From contig DASTYT010000047.1 in assembly GCA_035764725.1 (NCBI GenBank), forward strand, positions 1-64,000: DNA of 64,000 nt, in the 5' to 3' direction. The translations under genes and the position numbers were made by a program. The notes beneath the pieces are model-generated. The model was not told the origin of the DNA, ran no database searches, and was given only the letters and a program-made list of their open reading frames with translations. Positions 1 through 8,818 of this stretch are shown in pieces. Positions within the stretch are counted from its first letter, which is position 1, and each line of letters begins with the position of its first letter. Source of the DNA: Candidatus Methylomirabilota bacterium (lineage in GTDB: Bacteria; Methylomirabilota; Methylomirabilia; Rokubacteriales; CSP1-6).

Positions 1-1
1 G

Positions 2-77
2 TGGTGGCCCCAACGGGGTTCGAACCCGTGTTTCAGCCTTGAGAGGGCCGTGTCCTAGACCACTAGACGATGGGGCC
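2..77 (-). tRNA. tRNA-Glu (anticodon CTC)
   Basis: Reads on the minus strand as a complete 76-nt cloverleaf. The 7-bp acceptor stem is GGCCCCA with TGGGGCC. The anticodon stem CGGCC/GGCTG closes the loop CTCTCAA (anticodon CTC, Glu). The T-arm is ACGGG-TTCGAAC-CCCGT, followed by discriminator A and an encoded CCA. It lies 71 nt downstream of tRNA-Gln and probably shares its promoter. Confidence 0.95.
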
Positions 78-148
78 GGCCGTGCGTCGACTGCGCGCGT
101 CTACTTGCTCCGCTGGCGTCACACCTCGAGCGCTGCGGAAACGAAAAA

Positions 149-222
149 TGGCTGGGGGAGGAGGGCTCGAACCCCCATTACCAGGGCCAGAACCTGGCGT
201 CCTACCATTAGACGATCCCCCA
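149..222 (-). tRNA. tRNA-Gln (anticodon CTG)
   Basis: Complete 74-nt cloverleaf on the minus strand. The acceptor stem is TGGGGGA with TCCCCCA. The anticodon stem CCAGG/CCTGG closes the loop TTCTGGC (anticodon CTG, Gln). The T-loop is TTCGAGC, followed by discriminator G and an encoded CCA. It is the first gene of the tRNA-Gln/tRNA-Glu pair. Confidence 0.95.
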
Positions 223-233
223 GCGCGACGGCC

Positions 234-263
234 ATTGTACGTGCCCGTGTTCGCAAGTGTCAA
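234..263 (-). promoter_or_regulatory. Sigma-70-type promoter of the tRNA pair
   Basis: On the minus strand a perfect -35 TTGACA (258-263) and a -10 TACAAT (234-239) are separated by 18 nt. Transcription would start near 227, just ahead of the tRNA-Gln 5' end at 222. This is the best-matching housekeeping promoter in the window. Confidence 0.75.
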
Positions 264-330
264 GGCAGCGGGCGGCATTGCGCGTACTGTGTGCGGCCCC
301 GGGCGCGAGCGTTACGGGTGAGCCGGACCG

Positions 331-603
331 CTAGAGAACGGCGGCCTTCAGCGAGCGGCTCGGCTTGAAGCGCGGTACTTTCTTTGCGGGAATGCGAATC
401 GCGCTGCCCGTGCGCGGGTTGCGACCGTTGCGCTCGGCGCGGCGGCTGACCATGAAAGTCCCGAAGCCGCCGATGGTGACGCGGCGCCCGTGGCGGAGCG
501 ACTGGAACACACCGCGCACGAAGGTCTCGAGCGCCTTCTCCGAGGAGACCTTCGATCCGCCGGAGGCCTTCGCCATCGCGGCGACGAGATCGGCCTTGGT
601 CAT
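331..603 (-). CDS. HU-family DNA-binding protein
   Basis: A 90-residue protein of the HU/IHF family, a dimeric nucleoid protein that bends DNA. It begins MTKADLVAAMA, carries the family core TIGGFGTF (residues 43-50), and has the basic DNA-binding beta-arm with GRNPRTG (60-66) followed by IPAKKVPRFKPS. Length equals the usual 90-95 residues. The ATG at 603 gives the canonical HU N-terminus; the frame stays open further upstream, but that extension only shadows the opposite strand of the sensor kinase gene. Whether it acts as HU or an IHF-like variant cannot be told from sequence. Confidence 0.93.
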   Translation of the reverse strand: MTKADLVAAMAKASGGSKVSSEKALETFVRGVFQSLRHGRRVTIGGFGTFMVSRRAERNGRNPRTGSAIRIPAKKVPRFKPSRSLKAAVL

Positions 604-650
604 GCCCTCATCTACCCGATGCGGTGGCGCGAAGTCAAGACCGCGCGCGC

Positions 651-3600
651 TCAGAGGGTGAGGCGCTCGATGGCGGCGAGCAGATCGTCGGCCTTGAACG
701 GCTTCTCGAGCACGGCGATGTGCGCGGACTGGACGAAGGCCCACGCGCCGGGATTGGCGGTGTCGCCGGTGATGAACAGGAAGCGGCCGGCGAGCGCGGG
801 CCGCGCCGCCACCGCCTCGCGATAGAAGGTCTCGCCGTCGCCCGCGGGCATGCGGATGTCGGACACGACGAGATCGTAGTGGGCGGCGCGCACGCGCTCG
901 AGGGCCGCCCGGCCGCCGTCGGCGGTCTCCACCTTCCAGCCCGAGCGCTCGAGCACGGTCGTGACGACCTCGATGATCTCCGGCTCGTCGTCGACGACGA
1001 GCGCACTGCGGCCCGATCCCACCGCGCGCGCCCGGTCGGCCGCGCTTGCGGTGGGGGCGGGGCGGCCCGCCGCGTAGCGGGGCAGCAGCACCGTGAAGAC
1101 GGTGCAACCGGGCTCGCTCACCGCGCTGAGCCGCCCCGCGTGCTGCTCCACGATGCCGTACGACACGCTCAGGCCGAGGCCGGTGCCCTGCCCCACCGCT
1201 TTCGTCGTGAAAAACGGCTCGAAGATCCGCGGCAGCACGGCGGGCGCGATGCCCGGGCCATTGTCCTCCACCTCGAGACGCACCCACTCCACTCCACCGA
1301 TCCAGGTCGCCTCGGTGCGCACGATGATCCGGTCCCCGGACTCCCCGGTGTCGTCGATGGGGCGGGGCCGCTCGGCTCGCGCCTGGAGGATGGCCTGCTC
1401 GGCGTTCAGCAGCAGATTCAGGATCACCTGCTGCAGCTGATGCGCGTCGCCCTCGGCAGGCGGCGAATCGGACGCGAACTCCAAACGCACCTCGATGCCC
1501 GAGAGGCGGAGCTGCGCCGCGCGCAGGAACAGGGTCTGCTCGATGATCTCGGGCAGGTTCACGGGCCCGCGCGCGGTGGCACGCTGCCGCGAGAACAGGA
1601 GCAGCCCCTGGACGATCTTGGCCATGCGATCGCCCTGGGCGACGATCAGCTCGATGGGACGGCGGATCTCGGCCGGTGGATTCTTGGAGAGCATGAGCTG
1701 CCCGTGGCCGATCACCACGGACAGGGGGTTGTTGAGCTCGTGGGCGACGCCGGAAACGAGCTGACCCACCGCGGAGAGCTTGGCCGCCTGCACCAACTGG
1801 GCCTGCGTGTCCTGGAGCGCGCGCAGCCGCTCGCGCGTCTCCTCGTAGAGGCGCGCGTTGTCGAGGGCGAGCGCCGCCTGATCCGCGAAGGCCTCCGCGA
1901 GGGCCACGTCGCCGGGCGTGTACACGCGCCCGGTCTGGTCGCCCACGGTGAGGGCGCCGATGATCTCCCCGCGCACGCGGAGGGGCACGCCGAGGACGGC
2001 GCGTGCGTCGCTGCGCTGGCTGTACTGGCGGAGGCCGTCGGTGAGGGTCGTGCGTGCGTCGGAGGCGAAGTCGGACACCCAGACTGACTTACCCTCCTGG
2101 ACCGCGCGGCCGGCGATGCCCGCGCCCGGCGGCAGCATGTGCCGCGGCCCCACGAAGTCCGGCCCCTCGCCGAACCACGCCACCGCGCGCAGGGAGCCGT
2201 CGGGCTCGCGGAGGCGGAGCCGCGCGAAGCTCGCGCTCAGCAGCGGGCACACCCCTTCCACGATGTGGCGGCCCACCGCGGTGACGTCCAGCGTCTCGGT
2301 GAGGCTGCGCGCCACACTGGCCAGCTCTTCGGCCTCGAGACGGCGGCGCGTGGCCTCGACGTAGAGGCGCGCGTTCTCGAGCGTGAGCGCGGCCTGATCG
2401 GCCACCGCCTGGGCCACGCGCACGTCGCTCTCGGTGAACACACGGCCGGCCAGGTCGCCCACCGACAGCGCGCCCAGGACGGTGTCGCGCGCCACCAGCG
2501 GGACCGAGAGGACCGCGCGGTACGTGGCCTGCTCGATGCGGGCGCGCACCTCCGGGGGCAACGTGATGCGCGGGTCGTCCAGGAGGTTCGCCGTGATCAC
2601 GGGCCGGCGCTCGCGCGCCGCCAGGCTGGCCACTCCGGTGCCGCGCGGAAACACGACGACGCGCCCCTGGGTCGGCCCCACGTCGCCCGAGGTCGCCACC
2701 GCGATGATGTCGCCGGAGTCCGGATCGAGACGGTAGAGCCCGGCGGTCTGCGTGCCGATCAGCGCGCGCACGGCGTCCGCGATCTCCTGGGCCATCGCGA
2801 CCGGGTCGAGCGTCTGCGCGAGCACACGGCCCAGCCCGGCCAGCGATTCCGCCTCGCGCCGGCGCGCCTGGGTCTCCAAGAAGAGCCGTGCGTTCCGGAC
2901 GGCCAGGGCGGCCTGGGACGCGAACGAGACGAGCAGCTCGCGGCCGTCCTCGCCGAGCCCCTCGCCGCGCCGGAGATTGAGGGTGAGCACGCCGGCCAGC
3001 ACGTCGCCGGCCACCACGGGCGCGCCGGCGAACGCCGTGAGGTCATTGGCGCGCGCCCAGCTCACCGACTGGATGCGCTCGTCGACCGTGACGTCGTCCA
3101 CGAAGAGCGGCGCGCGGTTCCGCGCGACCCAGCCCGTGCCGCCCTGCTCGAAGCCGAGTTCCATGGGCATGTCGAGCATGCTCACCGAGGGGTGCACCGT
3201 CCACGCACGGCGCACGAGCCGGCGGTTCACCGTGTCGGCGTCCCAGAGCACGACCGCGGGCGCCCCGGTGACCCGGGCCAGCGCCTCCGTGATGTGGCGG
3301 AGCAGCGGGGCGAGGTCCAGCTCCTGGATGAGGGCCGCGTTCACCTCGGTCAGCGCGGTGAACCGCCGCTCGCGGGCCGCGAGGCCGGCCACCGCCTGCT
3401 CGCGCTCCCGGCTCGCGGCGGCGAACTGCCGGCCAATGAGCCAGGCCACTCCGAGCCCGAAGGCGGTGATCGCGCCGAGACCGAAGAGGTTGGCGCGGAA
3501 GCGCGCCGCCGCGGGCCCGTAGGCGACACGCGTAGGGGTGGCCGCCACCACCATCCACGGCGCTTGCGTGAGCCCGGCGGCCCCGGCGAGGTAGCGCGTG

Positions 3601-4328
3601 CCGTTCTCCGCCCGCCACTCACCCACCCCGTCGCGAAGGCGGATCAGCTCCGAGGCCTCCCGCGCCGCGCCGATCATGCGGCCGACGAGCGGCCCGGCGG
3701 GCGTCGTGCTCGCCAGCACCTCGCGCTCGGCGCTCAGCACGCTGAGCGCCACGCCCTCGTGTGTGGACGTGGCGTCGAGGAACGTGGAGAGCTTGTCGAG
3801 ATCGAGCTCAGCGACGAGGGCCCCCGTGACCTGACCTCGCATCCCCGTGGTCGGCACCACGATGGCTGCCGCCCGCGCCGCGCCCAGCATCCCGGCGCGC
3901 GCATCCCCGACCTGCGGCTCGACGCCCTTGAACGCCGCCTGGAAGGCCGGATCGTCGACAAGCCCCGCGAGCGCGCGGGCATCGGGCGGCGCGCTCGAGA
4001 CGAGCACGCGGCCCTCGGGGGTGGTGGCCAGGAAGCCGGAGACGAAGGGCTGCGTGGCCTGCGCCTGCTCGGTCATCTCGGCGAGGTCGGCGGCCTGCAG
4101 TCGATCCAGGACTCGCACCGCCGCGAGCGTCCGGAGGCTCTCGATGCGCCCCGACAGGAGGGCGTCGAGCTGATGCGCGCTCGCGCGCGCCACCGCGAGG
4201 AGCGCCTCCTGGGACTGCGCCCGGGCGATGCGCTGGTCGAGCCAGAAGCTCCAGGCGGCGCCCGCGACGAGCAGCGCGAGCACGCCCAGCACGAGGGTGA
4301 CGAGTTTGGCGCGAATGGTCCAGCGCAT
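651..4328 (-). CDS. Hybrid sensor histidine kinase with three GAF domains and a C-terminal receiver
   Basis: A 1225-residue membrane sensor. Order: N-terminal membrane segment (about 5-27), an extracytoplasmic sensing region of roughly 250 residues, a second membrane segment near 279-299, three GAF-type domains (about 335-480, 495-640, 660-810), HisKA, HATPase and a receiver. The phospho-accepting histidine is in GVAHELNNP (His863). The ATPase motifs are DNGPGIAP and GTGLGLS. The receiver has LVVDDEPE, phospho-acceptor Asp1157 in VSDIRMP, and the conserved Lys in EKPF. Domain logic implies that a periplasmic signal and small-molecule or redox GAF inputs feed a phosphorelay, but no output regulator lies next to it. 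The ATG at 4328 abuts a 32-bp repeat and has no visible Shine-Dalgarno. Confidence 0.93.
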   Translation of the reverse strand: MRWTIRAKLVTLVLGVLALLVAGAAWSFWLDQRIARAQSQEALLAVARASAHQLDALLSGRIESLRTLAAVRVLDRLQAADLAEMTEQAQATQPFVSGFLATTPEGRVLVSSAPPDARALAGLVDDPAFQAAFKGVEPQVGDARAGMLGAARAAAIVVPTTGMRGQVTGALVAELDLDKLSTFLDATSTHEGVALSVLSAEREVLASTTPAGPLVGRMIGAAREASELIRLRDGVGEWRAENGTRYLAGAAGLTQAPWMVVAATPTRVAYGPAAARFRANLFGLGAITAFGLGVAWLIGRQFAAASREREQAVAGLAARERRFTALTEVNAALIQELDLAPLLRHITEALARVTGAPAVVLWDADTVNRRLVRRAWTVHPSVSMLDMPMELGFEQGGTGWVARNRAPLFVDDVTVDERIQSVSWARANDLTAFAGAPVVAGDVLAGVLTLNLRRGEGLGEDGRELLVSFASQAALAVRNARLFLETQARRREAESLAGLGRVLAQTLDPVAMAQEIADAVRALIGTQTAGLYRLDPDSGDIIAVATSGDVGPTQGRVVVFPRGTGVASLAARERRPVITANLLDDPRITLPPEVRARIEQATYRAVLSVPLVARDTVLGALSVGDLAGRVFTESDVRVAQAVADQAALTLENARLYVEATRRRLEAEELASVARSLTETLDVTAVGRHIVEGVCPLLSASFARLRLREPDGSLRAVAWFGEGPDFVGPRHMLPPGAGIAGRAVQEGKSVWVSDFASDARTTLTDGLRQYSQRSDARAVLGVPLRVRGEIIGALTVGDQTGRVYTPGDVALAEAFADQAALALDNARLYEETRERLRALQDTQAQLVQAAKLSAVGQLVSGVAHELNNPLSVVIGHGQLMLSKNPPAEIRRPIELIVAQGDRMAKIVQGLLLFSRQRATARGPVNLPEIIEQTLFLRAAQLRLSGIEVRLEFASDSPPAEGDAHQLQQVILNLLLNAEQAILQARAERPRPIDDTGESGDRIIVRTEATWIGGVEWVRLEVEDNGPGIAPAVLPRIFEPFFTTKAVGQGTGLGLSVSYGIVEQHAGRLSAVSEPGCTVFTVLLPRYAAGRPAPTASAADRARAVGSGRSALVVDDEPEIIEVVTTVLERSGWKVETADGGRAALERVRAAHYDLVVSDIRMPAGDGETFYREAVAARPALAGRFLFITGDTANPGAWAFVQSAHIAVLEKPFKADDLLAAIERLTL

Positions 4329-4360
4329 GGGGCCGGCCGACGGCCGTCACGCATGAGTAT
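4329..4360. repeat. 32-bp intergenic repeat, copy 1
   Basis: This 32-bp block is 31/32 identical to 10476-10507. It contains the palindrome GGCCGACGGCC and ends in ATGAGTAT. It touches the start codon of the sensor kinase. On the minus strand its outer end supplies a TATACT that could act as a -10 box for that gene. It is the main content of the 331-nt gene-free stretch 4329-4659, together with the promoter at 4521-4549. Confidence 0.8.
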
Positions 4361-4520
4361 AGTCCACCGAACTGCCAATGCCGCGGTCGCGAAAAACCCG
4401 GCGGAACGGGCCAGGTCTCCACGGCCGCCGGCCCGGCACGGCAGGTGACGATCCGCGCGCTACTCGTAGCCGCTGGATGGACCCTTATTGTTCTTGCCGA
4501 TGCAAAGCCGTGTCACGACC

Positions 4521-4549
4521 TTGACAACCCTGGTGGCCGCTTCCATACT
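4521..4549 (+). promoter_or_regulatory. Sigma-70-type promoter upstream of the metallo-beta-lactamase-fold gene
   Basis: A perfect -35 TTGACA (4521-4526) is followed after 17 nt by CATACT (4544-4549). The predicted start near 4556 would give a leader of about 100 nt before the SD-preceded ATG at 4660. Confidence 0.5.
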
Positions 4550-4659
4550 TCCGCGCGTCGGCCCGGGTCGTGACCGTCGGGAGGAGGCCGGCGGGCTGAA
4601 TCGGAGTCTTACACGTCGTGTCTTCAGAGCGGAAGTTCGGGACCGCTGAGGAGAGCCGA

Positions 4660-5565
4660 ATGAATCGGAGAATTCTTGGCTTGGTCGCGAGCGTCGCCGT
4701 GGCGCTCCTGGTCGTTCCCTCCATCACCCCGGCGCAGAGCCCCGCGCCTGCCGGCATGAAGATGTACGTGTTCAGCTCGGGCGGCCTCACGATCGCGAAG
4801 AGCGCGCTCCAGTCCGGGGCCTCGAGCAATCCCATCACCGTGCCGGTCGGCTTCTTCGTGGTTCGGCACCCGAAGGGTAACTTTCTCTTCGACACCGGGA
4901 ACAACGACAAGATCATCAATGACCCGAGCTACTGGGGACCGTTCATCAAGGGCCTCACGCCCGAGCGCGGCCCCGACGTGGCCATCGACACGCAGCTCAA
5001 GAAGATCGGGCTGACCCCCGACGACATCAAGTACGTGGCCGTCGGGCACATGCACCTGGACCATGGCGGCAATGTCTGCAAGTTCCCGAAGGCGATCTTC
5101 CTCGTCCAGAAGGACGAGATGAAGAACGCCGCGTGGCCTGAGCCCGGCACCGCCGGCCCGTACGTCCCGGGCGACGTGGCCTGCCTGCGGAACGACATGG
5201 GCGAGGCGCTGCCGAACAAGTACAAGATGGAGCAGCTCACCGGTGACCTCGACGTGTTCGGCGATGGTAGCGTGGTGCTGAAGAGCTGGCCGGGCCACAC
5301 TCCCGGTAGCCAGATGGCGATCGTCCGTCTTCCGAAGACCGGGACGGTGATCCTGACCAGCGACAACGTCTACTTCTCCGAGAACGTCACCAAGAATCTA
5401 CTGCCCGACATCTCGCTGGCCTACAATCCGACGGGCATCCTGAATGCCTACGAGTACATCCGGACGATGCAGGGTCGGGAGAACGCGAGCTTCATGACCG
5501 CCCACGATCCGGACGGTCCCGCCGGGAAGGCGCGCTCCACCCACGCCCCGCAGGTCTTCGAGTAG
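4660..5565 (+). CDS. Secreted metallo-beta-lactamase-fold hydrolase, N-acyl-homoserine-lactonase-like
   Basis: A 301-residue protein with an N-terminal signal peptide (hydrophobic run after MNRRILG, likely cleavage after AQS near 28), so probably periplasmic. The metal-binding motif is HMHLDH (His130, His132, Asp134, His135), followed by GHTPGS (His213), TSDNVY and a late AHDPD. This layout matches dinuclear-zinc lactonases of the AttM/AiiA type, but the substrate is not proven and other hydrolases share the fold. The ATG at 4660 is chosen over the upstream GTG at 4618 because GAGGAG (4648-4653) lies six nt before it and the signal peptide begins there. It is a single-gene unit with its own promoter and a downstream hairpin. 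Confidence 0.85.
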   Translation: MNRRILGLVASVAVALLVVPSITPAQSPAPAGMKMYVFSSGGLTIAKSALQSGASSNPITVPVGFFVVRHPKGNFLFDTGNNDKIINDPSYWGPFIKGLTPERGPDVAIDTQLKKIGLTPDDIKYVAVGHMHLDHGGNVCKFPKAIFLVQKDEMKNAAWPEPGTAGPYVPGDVACLRNDMGEALPNKYKMEQLTGDLDVFGDGSVVLKSWPGHTPGSQMAIVRLPKTGTVILTSDNVYFSENVTKNLLPDISLAYNPTGILNAYEYIRTMQGRENASFMTAHDPDGPAGKARSTHAPQVFE

Positions 5566-5587
5566 ACGGCCGGAACGAACCCACGCA

Positions 5588-5614
5588 CCGTCGGACGGCG
5601 AGACCGTCCGGCGG
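5588..5614 (+). terminator. GC-rich hairpin after the metallo-beta-lactamase-fold gene
   Basis: An 11-bp stem with one T.G pair (arms 5588-5598 and 5604-5614) closes the 5-nt loop CGAGA. The downstream run TGTCGTCTTCT is only weakly T-rich, so this may be an intrinsic terminator or simply a stable hairpin separating two units. Confidence 0.45.
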
Positions 5615-5632
5615 TGTCGTCTTCTGCTCCGC

Positions 5633-6577
5633 ATGCCTCCGCTGATCGCCGTCGAGCAGCTCAGCAAGTGGTATGGCTCCCGCCTGGCGGTCGATCGAGT
5701 CTCCCTCGAGGTCGAGCGCGGCGAGGTCATGGGTCTGCTCGGCCCGAACGGCTCGGGCAAGACGACGATCCTCCGGATCCTGACCGGCTACCTCCATCCC
5801 AGCGAGGGCGCGGTCCGCATCGCGGACCTGGACATGGTGGCCCGATCGCGCGAGGCCCGCGCGCGGGTAGGCTACGTCCCCGAGGACGTGCCTCTCTACG
5901 AGTGGATGCGGGTCCGCGAGTTCCTCCGATTCATGGCGCGGCTGCGCGGCCTCCGGGGCGGCGCGGTGAGCCGCGCCGTCGAGGCCGCGGTCGAGCGTCT
6001 GGCGCTCGGAAGCGTGCGCGACCTGCTCATCGCAACGCTTTCCCGGGGATACCGACAGCGCGTCGCGATCGCGCAGGCCCTTCTCGGAGATCCGGCGGTC
6101 CTGGTGCTCGACGAGCCCACCAACGGTCTCGACCCATGGCAGATCATCGAGATGCGCGGTCACATCCGAGCCCTCGCGGGCGCCCACGCGGTCCTGGTCA
6201 CGTCGCACATCCTGGGCGAGATCGAGCGGGTGGCGGACCGAGTGGCGGTCCTGCTCGCCGGCCGGCTTCTGGGCGTGCATCGCCTCCGGACGGATGGCGT
6301 CGACGCTCGACTTCGTCTGCGCGTCCAGGGTCCCGTCGAGGCGGTCCGCGCCCGGCTCCAGGAGATCCCCGGCGTGCAGGCGGTGACGGTGGAAAGTACC
6401 CCCGCGCCGGACGTCAACAGGTACCTGGTGGAGAGCCGGGTGGGACCGAACGCAGACCGGATCGCCGCAGCGCTGATCGCGGCCGGCTTCGGCCTCCTCG
6501 AGATGACCACGGCTCCCCGGGACCTGGAAGCGCTGTTCCTCGAGCTCACGGGCCAGGCTCCGGAGGCGATCCGGTGA
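5633..6577 (+). CDS. ABC transporter ATP-binding protein, GldA-like
   Basis: A 314-residue nucleotide-binding subunit of an ABC-2 type exporter. Walker A is GPNGSGKTT (about residues 38-46). The signature is the non-consensus LSRGYRQR instead of LSGGQ. Walker B is VLVLDEPTNGLD, followed by the switch His in VTSHIL. The C-terminal 100 residues resemble the accessory domain of GldA/NatA-like ATPases. Its stop overlaps the next gene's GTG (GTGA), so ATPase and permease are translationally coupled. The partners (permease, GldG-like and DUF4340-like proteins) define a Gld-type transporter of unknown substrate; such cassettes also occur in bacteria that do not glide. Confidence 0.92.
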   Translation: MPPLIAVEQLSKWYGSRLAVDRVSLEVERGEVMGLLGPNGSGKTTILRILTGYLHPSEGAVRIADLDMVARSREARARVGYVPEDVPLYEWMRVREFLRFMARLRGLRGGAVSRAVEAAVERLALGSVRDLLIATLSRGYRQRVAIAQALLGDPAVLVLDEPTNGLDPWQIIEMRGHIRALAGAHAVLVTSHILGEIERVADRVAVLLAGRLLGVHRLRTDGVDARLRLRVQGPVEAVRARLQEIPGVQAVTVESTPAPDVNRYLVESRVGPNADRIAAALIAAGFGLLEMTTAPRDLEALFLELTGQAPEAIR

Positions 6578-7275
6578 GTCACCTCGGCACCCTGCTGCTG
6601 AAGGAGGAGCGGGCCGTCTTCTCCTCGCCGATCGCCTACTCCACCGTCGCGGTCTACCTCCTCCTGATGGGCTATACGTTCACCGCGGTGCTCTTCCTCA
6701 ACCGCACCGGAGATCTCGTGCGCGTCTTCTTCCAGGCCGCGGTGCTGTTCCTGCTCATCGTGCCGGTGGTGACCATGCGTCTGTTCGCGGAGGAGCGGCG
6801 CGCCGGCACCCTGGAGCTCCTGCTCACCGCGCCGGTCCGGGAGATGGACATCGTGGTCGCCAAGTTCCTGGCCGGGCTCACCCTGCCGACCCTGATGCTC
6901 GTCCTGACCGCGAGCTACGCGATCGTCCTCGGCGTCTACGGCGATCCGGACTGGGGGCCGATCTACAGCGGGTTCCTCGGGCTCTTCCTCCTCGCGGCGG
7001 GCTTGACCGCGGTCGGGCTGCTCGCCTCCAGCCTGGCCCCGAACCAGATCGTGGCGGCGATGGCGGCCATGGGCGTCGGCATCCTGCTGTGGATGATCGA
7101 CACCCTCGGCTACCTCCTGCCCGACCCCTTCGATCGGATCGTCTCCCACGCCTCCCTGGTCGCGCACTTCACGCCCTTCGCCACCGGCGCGATGTTCCTG
7201 TCGGACGTGGGGTTCTTCGTCACCCTCGTCCTGACCGGGCTGTTTCTGAGCAGCCGCGCACTCGCCCGCCGATAG
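6574..7275 (+). CDS. ABC-2 type permease, GldF-like
   Basis: A 233-residue integral membrane protein starting at the GTG that overlaps the ATPase stop. It opens LLLKEERAVFSSPIAY, typical of ABC-2 permeases whose cytoplasmic N-terminus precedes TM1, and shows about six hydrophobic segments. The sequence RLFAEERRAGTLELLLTAPV between TM2 and TM3 is the conserved ABC-2 coupling region. It should form the membrane channel for the ATPase at 5633. The reading frame is open further upstream, but that part only shadows the ATPase gene. Confidence 0.9.
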   Translation: MSHLGTLLLKEERAVFSSPIAYSTVAVYLLLMGYTFTAVLFLNRTGDLVRVFFQAAVLFLLIVPVVTMRLFAEERRAGTLELLLTAPVREMDIVVAKFLAGLTLPTLMLVLTASYAIVLGVYGDPDWGPIYSGFLGLFLLAAGLTAVGLLASSLAPNQIVAAMAAMGVGILLWMIDTLGYLLPDPFDRIVSHASLVAHFTPFATGAMFLSDVGFFVTLVLTGLFLSSRALARR

Positions 7276-7288
7276 GCCGGCGATAGGG

Positions 7289-8818
7289 ATGGATCGTCTC
7301 GACGTCGTCAACTCTCTCTGGTTCGTGGCTTGGCTCGCGGCCCTCGCAACGCTCTTCGTCCTCGGGGCCCGGCTGCCCTTGCAGCCCCGCCTGCGACGGC
7401 CGCTGGCCCTCGCCTATGGCGCCGGGATCGTCCTGGCCACGCTCGGCATCGCGGTGCTGGCCAACGTGGCCCTCGTGCTGCACGACGCGCACTTCGACCT
7501 CACCCGCGAGGCCGTGTTCACGCCGTCCCGGCAGGCCGAGCAGGTCGTCGACCTGCTCCGACGCGACGTCAAGCTGACCTATTTCTACCAGGCTCAGCAC
7601 CAGGAGGGGCGCCGTGCCAAGGACATGGTGGAGGTGCTCGGGCGGCGTAATCCCCGCCTGCACGTGCGCACCGTCGACCCCGATAAGCAGCCGAGCGTGG
7701 CCGACACCTACGGGGTGCGGATCTACAACGCGGCGGTGCTGGAGAGCGACGACCGCCGCATTCAGGTCTTCAGCACCGACGAGAACCAGATCGCGCTGGG
7801 CATCCTCCGCGTGCTGCGGGAGCGCGTCACCACCGTCTGCTTCATCGAAGGGCACAACGAGTATCCGATGGAGAACTTCGAGTTCCACACCCACTTCGAG
7901 GGGGTGGCCGGCCATGGGCACGGCGAAGGCGCCTCCGCCCTCGTGCAGATGCGCTCCCACGGAGCCGGGCGCTTGCGCCGCGCGCTGGAGTCCTTCGGCT
8001 ACGACGTCCGCAAGGTCGTGACCGGGGCGCGGCCCGAGATCCCATCCGACTGCGCGGCGGTGGTGGACGTCAATCCCCGCACCACCTATCTCCCCGCCGA
8101 GAGCGACGCGCTCTTCGATTACCTGGCTCGGGGAGGCGCCGCGGTGCTGATGTACGACCTTGGGTTCGTGCTCGAGCCCCGGCTACGGGCCGGGCTCGCG
8201 CAGCTCGGCCTGGCCGTCGACCAGAACGTTGTGATCGACCCGCTCGACCACTACTCGACAGATCCCGAGGTCGTCGCGATCCCGGTCTACGAGCCGCACC
8301 CGATCACGCGCGGCATCGCCCTCAGCTTCTTCCCCGGCGTTCGCTCGCTGACCTTGGGGCCGCCGCCGCCCGGCGTGACCGCCAAGATCCTCTTCGCGAG
8401 CAGCCCCCAGAGCTTCACCCAGCCGGTGAAAGTCGTGAATGAGCTCGCATCCAACGGGAGGGACGCGGCCCGCTCCGCGCCCGGCCAGCCGGGCCGGCGT
8501 CCCCTCGCGGCGGCCTTCGAGGGCTCGTGGCCCGGACAGCCAGCGGGGCCGCGGCCGTTTCGCCTGGTCGTGGTCGGCGACGGGGATTTCGCGAGCAACT
8601 CGTTTCTGCCCTACATGTCCAACGGCGATCTGTCCCTCGCCATGATCCGCTGGGCGGCCCGCGAGGAGCAAACCCCGACCGTCACCACCCGCATGCCAGT
8701 GCCGCCGCTGGTGCTCCTGACCAAGTCCCAGATGCAGCGGATCTTCCTCCTGATCGAGGTCCTGCTCCCGCTCTCGGTGGTGGGGGTGGGGGTGATGGTG
8801 TGGTGGAGACGGCGATAG
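7289..8818 (+). CDS. GldG-family ABC transporter auxiliary protein
   Basis: A 509-residue membrane-anchored protein. Two N-terminal membrane segments (about 10-28 and 45-65) precede a large soluble domain, and one C-terminal segment (LIEVLLPLSVVGVGVMVWW) ends in a short arginine tail. The soluble part carries the GldG/IntraFlagellar-transport-like fold signatures LTREAVFTPS, VKLTYFYQ, IEGHNEYP and VVVGDGDFASN. Two anchors around a globular extracytoplasmic domain, directly after an ABC-2 permease, are diagnostic of GldG-type auxiliary subunits. It lies 13 nt after the permease. The role in substrate recognition is inferred. Confidence 0.85.
   Translation: MDRLDVVNSLWFVAWLAALATLFVLGARLPLQPRLRRPLALAYGAGIVLATLGIAVLANVALVLHDAHFDLTREAVFTPSRQAEQVVDLLRRDVKLTYFYQAQHQEGRRAKDMVEVLGRRNPRLHVRTVDPDKQPSVADTYGVRIYNAAVLESDDRRIQVFSTDENQIALGILRVLRERVTTVCFIEGHNEYPMENFEFHTHFEGVAGHGHGEGASALVQMRSHGAGRLRRALESFGYDVRKVVTGARPEIPSDCAAVVDVNPRTTYLPAESDALFDYLARGGAAVLMYDLGFVLEPRLRAGLAQLGLAVDQNVVIDPLDHYSTDPEVVAIPVYEPHPITRGIALSFFPGVRSLTLGPPPPGVTAKILFASSPQSFTQPVKVVNELASNGRDAARSAPGQPGRRPLAAAFEGSWPGQPAGPRPFRLVVVGDGDFASNSFLPYMSNGDLSLAMIRWAAREEQTPTVTTRMPVPPLVLLTKSQMQRIFLLIEVLLPLSVVGVGVMVWWRRR

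Noticed and set aside
2139..4448. A 769-codon plus-strand open frame across the sensor kinase
   Set aside because: It is antisense to the kinase, whose motifs are clear; composition is arginine/histidine-rich shadow sequence.
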